Positions 35,123-45,808 of a stretch of DNA of 64,000 nt are shown here, piece after piece. A model generated the notes under the pieces. That model did not search any database, had not been told where the DNA came from, and saw only the letters and a program-made list of their open reading frames with translations. Source of the DNA: Longimicrobium sp. (GTDB lineage Bacteria > Gemmatimonadota > Gemmatimonadetes > Longimicrobiales > Longimicrobiaceae). Location: contig DASVQP010000027.1 of assembly GCA_036389135.1 (NCBI GenBank), positions 96,032 through 160,031 of the forward strand, written 5' to 3'. The first letter of the stretch is position 1, and each line of letters starts with the position of its first letter. The translations under genes and the position numbers were made by a program.

Positions 35123-36970
35123 TCAGAAGCCGCTGCCGCCCCCGCCGCCGCTCCCCCCGCCACTCGACCCGCCGCCCCCCGAGCCGGAACCGGACGAGCT
35201 GGGGCTGGACGACATCGTGCTCCCGGCCGTGCTGGACATGGCGCTCATCCGCGACGAGAAATCGGTCGCGTGGAAGTGCCCGGTGCCAGTGCCGCGGTAC
35301 CACTGCGGCGGCTCGCGGTAGATGTCCTCGAAGGCACGCGCCCAGCGTCCCTCCACGCCAAAGGCCATCGCGTAGGGAAGGTACCGCTCGAACATCTCCG
35401 GCGAGGTGATCATCCGCCGGTAGCGCTCGCTCTCCACGCGGCTCAGGAATTCGCGGAAGCCCAGCGCCGCCTCCCGCGCCCGCGCCCCCTCGGGCGTGCG
35501 CGCCGGCATGATGCGCGAGAAGATGAAGACGATGATGGCGCTCACCACCCCCCCAGCCGCGAGCGCGCCGGCCGATACCCAGGAGAGCGTCGAGTCGAAG
35601 GCGATGAAGGCGCCGAACACGGATACGATCAGCACCACGAACGACAGCCCCAGCCACAGGTTCTTGACCTTGTCCGGCCGGCGCAGGTAATAGCCGCGCT
35701 CCACCAGGCTCGCGTACAGCGCGTCGCGGATGCCAGGGAGCGACGTGTAGAATTTTTCGGAGAGATCGGAAAGCATCACCGATTCGCTGCCGCCGCGCGC
35801 GCGGCCGCGGCGCGGGCGATCCGGCTCGTCGCCGGAGGCGTGGGCGACGGCGCGCAGCTCTTCCCAGCTCTCCTCCGACTCCTCGGCGTTCTGGAAGAGC
35901 GCGGTGAGGTAGAGCCGCTCGTGCTCCGCCAGCTCGCCCCACTCGTCGCGCGGACGGCGCCGGTAGAACGTGTAGTCGGTGCTGGTGAAGAGCCCCATCA
36001 GCTTCTTCTCCGTCCGCTCCTCGATCCCGATGTAGCCGCGCACCGCCATGTCCACCAGCGTGGAGGTGATGTCGCGCATCTCGGCGGTGTGGTCGACCAG
36101 CGTCCCCACCTCGGCGGGGGGCATGGAGGCGGGCGGGTCGTACTGGACGACGATCGACTCTTCCCGCGGATCGCGCCCGCGCCGGCGCCATGCGCGGAAG
36201 CTGAGGCCGAACGCCAGGAGCGGGAGGGCGAGAGGCCACAGGCGCACTGTCTCCGCGGTACGGTGCGCGGAGTCGCTGGGGCGCGTGGTGACGAACCCCG
36301 GCGGCCAGCCGACCCCCACCGTCACTCCCTCGAACGGCGCCAGCGGGCGCGTCGAGGCGAACTCGACGCCGTTCTCCGTCACGCGCGACTCGCCGTGGGA
36401 GCCGGCGAGCTCGGTCCCCTCCGGCCCCGTGTACACCGCCACCTGCCGCGCCTGTGCACCGGCCGGGAGCACCACGCGGCCGTGCACGCGGTCGATCGGC
36501 ATGTCCCACTGGCTGCCGGTCACGTTCCAGTACAGCTCGTCCATCGGCCCCGTCTTGCTTCCCTCGTAGAAGAAGCGGATGGCGTTGGACACGTGGTAGC
36601 GGATCACGATCTGCCGGTCCGCGTCGCGCGCGCCGGGGACGTAGATGCGCAGGCGCTTCGTCCAGCCGTCCTCCAGGTCCTCCTCTTCCACGTTCATCGG
36701 CTTGCCGTCGCCGTCGGTCACAGAGGTGACCTCCAAATCGAGCACCTCCTTGCGCCCCTCGCCGGTGACCTGGCGCAGCAGGACGTCGCGGTTCACGCCC
36801 TTCCACTGGCCGGTGAACCCGATGGTGAGCCGCTCGGTGACGTCCAGCCCCCCGTCGCGCCCCACCGTCAGGAGCGCGTCGAAGTCGCGGATGCGGATCG
36901 AGCGCTCCTGCGCGTGCAGCGGCGCCCCGAGGGCGAGGAGTATCGCCCCGAGCGCGAGCAGGCGGCGCAT
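35123..36970 (-). CDS. DUF2207-family membrane protein
   Basis: A 615-residue protein with a signal peptide (LLALGAILLALGAPLHA), an extracytoplasmic beta-rich domain (about 20-230), a membrane segment (LWPLALPLLAFGLSF), a cytoplasmic part with EVGTLVDHTAEMRDITSTLV, two more membrane segments (about 430-480), and a Ser/Gly-rich tail ending SGGGGGSGF. This is the DUF2207 architecture. The molecular role of the family is not settled. The start overlaps the LemA gene stop by one base. LemA plus DUF2207 is a recurrent pair, pointing to a shared envelope function. Confidence 0.85.
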   Translation of the reverse strand: MRRLLALGAILLALGAPLHAQERSIRIRDFDALLTVGRDGGLDVTERLTIGFTGQWKGVNRDVLLRQVTGEGRKEVLDLEVTSVTDGDGKPMNVEEEDLEDGWTKRLRIYVPGARDADRQIVIRYHVSNAIRFFYEGSKTGPMDELYWNVTGSQWDMPIDRVHGRVVLPAGAQARQVAVYTGPEGTELAGSHGESRVTENGVEFASTRPLAPFEGVTVGVGWPPGFVTTRPSDSAHRTAETVRLWPLALPLLAFGLSFRAWRRRGRDPREESIVVQYDPPASMPPAEVGTLVDHTAEMRDITSTLVDMAVRGYIGIEERTEKKLMGLFTSTDYTFYRRRPRDEWGELAEHERLYLTALFQNAEESEESWEELRAVAHASGDEPDRPRRGRARGGSESVMLSDLSEKFYTSLPGIRDALYASLVERGYYLRRPDKVKNLWLGLSFVVLIVSVFGAFIAFDSTLSWVSAGALAAGGVVSAIIVFIFSRIMPARTPEGARAREAALGFREFLSRVESERYRRMITSPEMFERYLPYAMAFGVEGRWARAFEDIYREPPQWYRGTGTGHFHATDFSSRMSAMSSTAGSTMSSSPSSSGSGSGGGGSSGGGSGGGGGSGF

Positions 36971-37524
36971 CAGAAGCGGACGGCGGGGGTTGCGCGCTCG
37001 GCCTCGGCGGCCTCAAAGAACTCGCGCTCCTGGAAGCCCATCGGCCCGGCGAGCAGGTTGGAGGGGAAGGTCTGCACGGCGGTGTTCAGGTCGCGCACCA
37101 CGGCGTTGTAGTAGCGGCGCGAGTCGCTGATCCTGTCCTCGGTCTCGGCGAGCTGCGTCTGGAGGTCGAGGAAGTTGGCGGAGGCCTGCAGCTCCGGGTA
37201 GTCCTCCACGGCGACGGTGAGCCCCTGGAGCGCACTGCTCAGCGCCGCCTCGGCTGCGGCGCGCTCGGCGGGGCCGGCACCGCTCGCTGCGACGGCGCGC
37301 GCGCGTGCGGCGGTCACGGCCTCCAGCGTCCCCCGCTCGTGGACGGCGTACCCCTTCACCGTCTCCACCAGGTTCGGCACCAGGTCCGAGCGCCGCTTGA
37401 GCTGCACGTCGATGTCCGACCACGCGTTCTGCGCCGTCACGCGCAGCTTCACGAGCCGGTTGTACATCCCCACGATCATGAACGCGATCAGGACACCGAC
37501 TGCGAGGACGATCAGGATGGTCAT
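36970..37524 (-). CDS. lemA: LemA-family protein
   Basis: A 184-residue protein from ATG 37524: a single N-terminal membrane anchor (ILIVLAVGVLIAFMIVGMYN), then NRLVKLRVTAQNAWSDIDVQ and RRSDLVPNLVETVKGY, the LemA signature, followed by a helical bundle. It sits in the membrane with the helical domain probably outside the cytoplasm. It is translationally coupled to the DUF2207 gene. The biochemical role of LemA proteins is unknown. Confidence 0.93.
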   Translation of the reverse strand: MTILIVLAVGVLIAFMIVGMYNRLVKLRVTAQNAWSDIDVQLKRRSDLVPNLVETVKGYAVHERGTLEAVTAARARAVAASGAGPAERAAAEAALSSALQGLTVAVEDYPELQASANFLDLQTQLAETEDRISDSRRYYNAVVRDLNTAVQTFPSNLLAGPMGFQEREFFEAAEAERATPAVRF

Positions 37525-37668
37525 GCGAGGGCTCCGGGGGGCGGGTAGTGCGGCAGGATGACGCTCGGAGCGCAAGGTAGTGCCAGACGTGCCCGATGCA
37601 CAGCTTCATCGACGCTTTGCGTGCCTGCGGGGGGATCAAAAAATCGGGAATAACCGTTATATTGTGGG

Positions 37669-39354
37669 ATGATCTCTGTATCCAACCTCGAAAAATCGTT
37701 TGGCGACCGCGTCCTCTTCCAGGATGCCGCCTTTCAGCTGAACCCGGGCGAGCGCTACGGCATCGTGGGCGCCAACGGGTGCGGCAAGACCACGCTCCTC
37801 AGCATCCTCAGCGGCGACGCGGATGCCACCAAGGGCTCCGTTTCGATCCCCAGGTCGGCCCGGCTGGGCGTGCTGCGCCAGGACCAGTTCCTCTACGAGA
37901 GCGAATCGATCCTCAACGTCACGCTGATGGGGAACCCGGAGCTGTGGCGGGCGATGGTGGAGAAGGAAAAGGTGCTCGCCAACGCGCACGAGTACTTCGA
38001 CGCGGACCGCTTCAGCGAGCTGGAAGACACGGTCATGCGCCTGGACGGCTACACCGCCGAGGCGCGCGCCGCCGTCATCCTGGAGGGGCTCGGCCTTCCC
38101 GCCGAGATCCACGACCAGCCGCTGTCGACGCTCTCCGGCGGCTTCAAGCTGCGGGTGCTCCTGGCGCAGGTGCTGGCCGGCAGCCCGGACGTCCTTCTGC
38201 TCGACGAGCCCACGAACCACCTGGACATCCTCTCCATCCGCTGGCTGGAGAAGTTCCTTCACGACTTCGAGGGCCCGGTCGCCGTGATCTCGCACGATCA
38301 CCGCTTTCTGGACAACGTGGCCAGCTACATTCTGGACGTGGACTACCAGACGGTCACGCTGTACAGGGGGAACTACTCGGACTTCCTGGAGCAGAAGGTG
38401 GAGGACCGGGAGCGGAAGGAGAAGGAGATCGAGGGGCGGCAGAAGGAGATCGCCCATCACCAGAAGTTCGTGGACAAGTTCAAGGCCAAGGCGAGCAAGG
38501 CCCGGCAGGCGCAGAGCAAGGCCAAGATGATCGAGCGCAAGGTGGAGGAGATGGAGGAGCTTCCCGGCTCGTCACGCCGCTACCCCAAGTTCCGCTTCAA
38601 CCAGCGGCGGGAGAGCGGCAAGGAAGTGCTGCGCATCAAGGGCGTGCGCAAGTCGTTCGGCGACAAGGAGGTCCTCCCCGGCGTGGACCTGGAGGTGCGC
38701 CGCGGCGACCGCATGGTGATCATGGGGCCCAACGGGATCGGCAAGTCCACGCTGCTCAAGATCGTGATGGGCGAGCTGGCTCCCGACCAGGGCGGGGTGG
38801 AGTGGGGGTACGAGGCGCAGCGCAGCTACTTCGCCCAGGACCACCACGAGCAGCTCGAAGACCAGGAGGGGACGGCCGAGCAGTGGCTGTGGGGCTTCTG
38901 CCCGGACAAGGACCGCGGCTTCGTGCGCGGCCACCTGGGGATGATGCTCTTCAGTGGCGACGACGGCGAGAAGCGGCTGAGCGCCCTCTCCGGCGGCGAG
39001 GCGGCGCGGCTGGTGTTCAGCAAGATCGCGCTGGAGCAGCCCAACGTCCTGGTGCTCGATGAGCCCACCAACCACCTGGACCTCGAGTCGATCGAGGCGC
39101 TGGTGGCGGGGCTGCAGAGCTACGAGGGCACGCTGATCCTGGTGAGCCACGACCGGTGGTTCGTGGCGCAGCTCGCCACGCGCGTGGTGGAGATCAGCCG
39201 CGCCGGCATCCGCGACTTCCTGGGCACCTACGAGGAGTACGTCCACTCCTGCGGCGACGACCACCTGGACGCCGACGCCGTGGTGCTCAAGGCGCGCCAG
39301 GAGGACCGCAAGGGGAAGCAAAAGGGCGAGAAGCGGGAGATGGCGGGGCGTTGA
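37669..39354 (+). CDS. ABC-F family ATPase (YbiT-like)
   Basis: A 561-residue soluble protein with two ABC ATPase domains and no membrane segments. The first has GANGCGKTT, LSTLSGGFK and VLLLDEPTNHLD; the second GPNGIGKST, LSALSGGEA and VLVLDEPTNHLD. The linker between them (about 230-310) is long, charged and helical, as required for reaching into the ribosomal E site. ABC-F proteins regulate translation or protect ribosomes from antibiotics. The layout resembles YbiT/EttA-like housekeeping members more than resistance types, but that is not certain. It stands alone. Confidence 0.92.
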   Translation: MISVSNLEKSFGDRVLFQDAAFQLNPGERYGIVGANGCGKTTLLSILSGDADATKGSVSIPRSARLGVLRQDQFLYESESILNVTLMGNPELWRAMVEKEKVLANAHEYFDADRFSELEDTVMRLDGYTAEARAAVILEGLGLPAEIHDQPLSTLSGGFKLRVLLAQVLAGSPDVLLLDEPTNHLDILSIRWLEKFLHDFEGPVAVISHDHRFLDNVASYILDVDYQTVTLYRGNYSDFLEQKVEDRERKEKEIEGRQKEIAHHQKFVDKFKAKASKARQAQSKAKMIERKVEEMEELPGSSRRYPKFRFNQRRESGKEVLRIKGVRKSFGDKEVLPGVDLEVRRGDRMVIMGPNGIGKSTLLKIVMGELAPDQGGVEWGYEAQRSYFAQDHHEQLEDQEGTAEQWLWGFCPDKDRGFVRGHLGMMLFSGDDGEKRLSALSGGEAARLVFSKIALEQPNVLVLDEPTNHLDLESIEALVAGLQSYEGTLILVSHDRWFVAQLATRVVEISRAGIRDFLGTYEEYVHSCGDDHLDADAVVLKARQEDRKGKQKGEKREMAGR

Positions 39355-39364
39355 AGCCTGGTGG

Positions 39365-39418
39365 GGCGAGTGAACTCGCGGCAACAAAAGCACAAAGTCC
39401 GCCTGCGCGGACTCGGGG
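39365..39418. repeat. Intergenic repeat, family 3, copy 1
   Basis: GAGTGAACTCGCGGCAACAA followed by the hairpin AGTCCGC-CTGC-GCGGACT (39396-39413) and CGGGG. The same order recurs at 39586-39640 with small changes. Confidence 0.7.
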
Positions 39419-39463
39419 ACAACCATCCGCCTTCGATCATCGCCGACGCGCCGCCAGTTGTAG

Positions 39464-39551
39464 GGGCGCGATCCATCGCGCCCACCCTCCGCCTTTCTCG
39501 ACCCCTGCGGCGCCCACGCGATCCCGTAGGGGCAGCCCCGCGTGGCTGCCC
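39464..39551. repeat. Paired TAGGGGC hairpins
   Basis: Two short perfect hairpins, each introduced by GTAGGGGC-type sequence: GGGCGCGAT/ATCGCGCCC (39464-39483) and GGGCAGCC/GGCTGCCC (39530-39551). They lie between the two family 3 copies and may be another dispersed repeat type. No gene is supported anywhere in 39355-39797. Confidence 0.5.
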
Positions 39552-39585
39552 GTGGGCTGGTACCGCGCGGAGGCCCGCTTCCAGG

Positions 39586-39640
39586 AGCGAATGAATTCGC
39601 CGCTGGAAATACACAGAGTCCGCCTGCGCGGACTCGGGGT
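39586..39640. repeat. Intergenic repeat, family 3, copy 2
   Basis: AATGAATTCGCCGCTGGAAA followed by GAGTCCGC-CTGC-GCGGACTC (39616-39635) and GGGG. It is a second, direct copy of the 39365-39418 element about 220 bases away. Confidence 0.7.
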
Positions 39641-39658
39641 CTAATCCCGCGTTTCACG

Positions 39659-39711
39659 AGCCGGCTTCAGCCGCCTTCCCGCCGTTCCAGCCGGGGGATT
39701 CATCCCCCGGT
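39659..39711. repeat. Intergenic repeat, family 2 (inverted relative to 45648 copy)
   Basis: CCGGCTTCAGCCGCCTTCCC, then GTTCCAGCCGGGGGATTCAT and CCCCCGG. Read on the other strand this matches the element at 45648-45699 in order and spacing: a GGGGG-GAA-CCCCC hairpin, a [11 protein letters not shown] spacer, then a second GCTGAAGC hairpin. Confidence 0.65.
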
Positions 39712-39797
39712 AATGCGGCGCCGGCCCTGGCCACCCCGCACCGATCCCGCTCCCCCCAGCCCGCGAAGGCAGGCTTCCCGCCGTTGTTGCAGCGGTT

Positions 39798-41315
39798 TCA
39801 ACCGCCGGCCAGCACCGATTTCTCCGCCAGCACCGTCCTCTCCGCCACACCCGAGCTCTCTTCAGCCACCTCCGGCACCTCCTCCACCCGCCGCCGCCCC
39901 GCTGCGGCAAGGCCGGGGAGGTGGCGGGCGAACACGGAAAAGATCCCGCGCGATGCGTCCACGAGCACGCGGGTGACGTCGCGGGCGAGCAGGCCGAGGG
40001 CGAATGCGAGGTCGTGGCCCTCGCCGTCGGCGGGGCCGAGGGCGCGCAGGACGGCGGAGCGGTGCTTCATGAGGATGGGCCGCACGTAGCGCACCGGGTT
40101 GAAGCCCGGTACGTGGCGCGCACCCAGCCCTTCGATCAGCGCCACGGCGCGGCCGAAGTACGTCATCTCGCCCGTGAGCACCACCGGCCAGTCGTGCAGA
40201 AGGTGCATCACCTCGTCGGCCAGGGCGCGCTGCATCTCGCCGACGCCGGCGCCGCGCGCGGTCATCTCCAGCAGGAGCACGACCAGGCGGTGGATGGTCG
40301 CGCGGTCGGTGCCCGGCTCCACGATGCCGAGCGCAAAGAAGCCTTCCACCACCCGCTCCGCGTCGCCGCCGACCGCGGCGAGGGCGGTGTGGACGAGGTG
40401 GCGGCGCTGGACCGGATCGACCTCGATCACCATCCCGAAGTCGAGGAGGACGAGGGCGCCGTCCGCGCGCACCAGGAGGTTGCCGGGGTGCGGATCGGCG
40501 TGGAAGAGGCCGTCCACCAGCATCATCTGCACGTACGCCTCGACCACCGCGTCCACCAGCGCGGAGGGATCCACGAGCCCGGCGGCCACCAGCGGCTCGA
40601 TGCGGTCCACGCGCGTCCCTTCCACGAACTCCAGCACCAGCGTCCGCCGGCTGACCATCCCCTCGATCACGCGCGGCACCACCACGCGCGGGTTGCGGGC
40701 GAAGCGCTCGCCGATGGCTTGCGCGTACGCGGCTTCCTTGCGGAAGTCCATCTCGTCCGCGATGCGCCGCTCGAACTCGTCCAGCGCCACGCGTATGCCG
40801 CGCAGCTGCGGGTGGGTCCAGCGGCGCTCGACCGCGTTCAGCACGCGGCGCACGAAGCGTACGTCGTGCTCCACCAGCGCTTCCACGCCGGGGCGCAGCA
40901 CCTTGACCACCACGTCCTCGCCGCGGTGGCGGGCGCGGTACACCTGCCCCAGCGAGCCCGCGGCGATCGGCTCGCGGTCGAATTCCTCGAACACCTCGTC
41001 CACCGGCGCGCCGTACGCGGACACCAGCTCGCCCTCGATCTCGGCGAAGGGCACCCAGGGCACGCGGTCGGTGAGGTCGCCCAGCGCGCCGAGGTACGGC
41101 TCCGGCACCACGTCTGGCCGGGCGGCAAACACCTGGCCGATCTTGACGAAGGTGGGCCCGGCGCGCGGGATGGCGCGCGCGAGCCGCTCCGCGCGGCGCC
41201 GGTGGAACGCGGCTCTGCGGCGCACGGGCGCGCCCCACAGCAGCCATCGCCGGCGGTCGCGGGCGATGGAGAGCGCAAAGGGGAGAAGCTGGACGAGCAG
41301 AAAAAGGGTGCGCAT
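39798..41315 (-). CDS. AarF/UbiB (ABC1) atypical kinase-like protein
   Basis: A 505-residue protein with an N-terminal hydrophobic or amphipathic helix, then the UbiB landmarks: GPTFVKIGQVFAARPDVVP (KxGQ motif), PIAAGSLGQVYRARH (Ala-rich nucleotide loop), VVVKVLRPGV, FHADPHPGNLLV (catalytic DxHxxN-like) and LVLLDFGMV (DFG). ABC1 proteins act as ATPases supporting ubiquinone or other isoprenoid-lipid metabolism at membranes. The C-terminal 60 residues are of low complexity. No quinone-biosynthesis gene lies nearby, so the precise pathway is open. Confidence 0.88.
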   Translation of the reverse strand: MRTLFLLVQLLPFALSIARDRRRWLLWGAPVRRRAAFHRRRAERLARAIPRAGPTFVKIGQVFAARPDVVPEPYLGALGDLTDRVPWVPFAEIEGELVSAYGAPVDEVFEEFDREPIAAGSLGQVYRARHRGEDVVVKVLRPGVEALVEHDVRFVRRVLNAVERRWTHPQLRGIRVALDEFERRIADEMDFRKEAAYAQAIGERFARNPRVVVPRVIEGMVSRRTLVLEFVEGTRVDRIEPLVAAGLVDPSALVDAVVEAYVQMMLVDGLFHADPHPGNLLVRADGALVLLDFGMVIEVDPVQRRHLVHTALAAVGGDAERVVEGFFALGIVEPGTDRATIHRLVVLLLEMTARGAGVGEMQRALADEVMHLLHDWPVVLTGEMTYFGRAVALIEGLGARHVPGFNPVRYVRPILMKHRSAVLRALGPADGEGHDLAFALGLLARDVTRVLVDASRGIFSVFARHLPGLAAAGRRRVEEVPEVAEESSGVAERTVLAEKSVLAGG

Positions 41316-41401
41316 CTGACCGGTGCGTGTGTGAAGCCTGCTTGAGGCGCTCTGTACCCGTGTGGGCGGGGACTGTTCGTGGGTGGGCTTCTACGGGATG
41401 G

Positions 41402-41467
41402 CCTCACACAGAGACACAGAGGAAAGGCAGGAAGAGCTTTCTCTGTGGCTCCGTGTCTCTGTGTGAG
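41402..41467. repeat. Intergenic hairpin repeat, family 1 (compact full copy)
   Basis: CCTCACACAGAGACACAGAG and CTCCGTGTCTCTGTGTGAG form the arms with a short 25-base centre. It lies in the divergent gap between the AarF gene and the hybrid kinase gene. Confidence 0.85.
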
Positions 41468-41575
41468 CCCGCTGTTGCAGTGCCGTTATCCTGTAAAGAT
41501 CGGAACAGAGCGCTTATAATGATGGCCTGACGGTCTTCCGCACCGCCGTGTCGTTTCTCCGCCTTGCCCCGCGCC

Positions 41576-45220
<3,645 letters not shown>

Positions 45221-45234
45221 CGGCAACCGCATGG

Positions 45235-45324
45235 CTCACACAGAGACACAGAGGAAACGGAGAGGAACACAAAAGAGAGGTTCCTTTCCGTTTACCTCTC
45301 CTGAAACTCTGTGTCTCTGTGTGA
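45235..45324. repeat. Intergenic hairpin repeat, family 1 (full copy)
   Basis: CTCACACAGAGACACAGAGG and CTCTGTGTCTCTGTGTGA are the arms; the centre is A/G-rich then pyrimidine-rich. It lies just after the kinase gene. Confidence 0.85.
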
Positions 45325-45354
45325 AATCCACCCTGACTTCGTCGGAGAAGCTCG

Positions 45355-45615
45355 ATGGACGGGCCGGACGAGACGCCCTGGGAGACGATGCGGGTCCGGG
45401 TGGCGGGGCTGCTGGAGGGGCACCCGCTCCTCGGCGACATCCCGTGCGCCCCGGCCGTGGAGGCGAACCGGCTCGGCGTGCGCCTGGTGTGCGGCGGGTG
45501 GATGGTTACCGTGGTGAGCCCGGACTGGTATCTCCCCCTCACCGAGGACCGCGCGCGGCTGATCGCGCTGAACCTGGCCGTGCAGGCGCGCGAGCGGTAC
45601 GACGAAGAGGGGTGA
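45355..45615 (+). CDS. Hypothetical 86-residue protein
   Basis: A small acidic soluble protein, MDGPDETPWETM at the start, with a beta-rich middle (RLGVRLVCGGWMVTVVSPDW) and a helical end (RARLIALNLAVQARERYDE). No known family is recognised. Codon use matches its neighbours, and the reading frame has the strong third-position GC bias expected of a real gene. It follows the kinase after a repeat element and precedes family 2 hairpins. Confidence 0.5.
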   Translation: MDGPDETPWETMRVRVAGLLEGHPLLGDIPCAPAVEANRLGVRLVCGGWMVTVVSPDWYLPLTEDRARLIALNLAVQARERYDEEG

Positions 45616-45647
45616 GGGGACCGGGGGCTGGCCGCCGGGGGATGGTC

Positions 45648-45699
45648 GCCGGGGGCTGAAGCCCCCGGCTGGAACAACGGGAAGACCGCTGAAGCGGTC
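45648..45699. repeat. Intergenic repeat, family 2 (double hairpin)
   Basis: GCCGGGGGCT-GA-AGCCCCCGGC (45648-45669) is followed by a short spacer and GACCGCT-GA-AGCGGTC (45684-45699). The same element lies inverted at 39659. Such double hairpins may also stop transcription between the convergent genes here. Confidence 0.7.
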
Positions 45700-45808
45700 T
45701 CGCGAGCCGCACGCAACGGGCGAATCGAGGCAAACGCCCCTCCCCCAGGTAGTTATTGGGGGAGGGGCCGCGAGGTGACGAGCGGGGGAGGGGGCCCGCG
45801 CCCTGCCC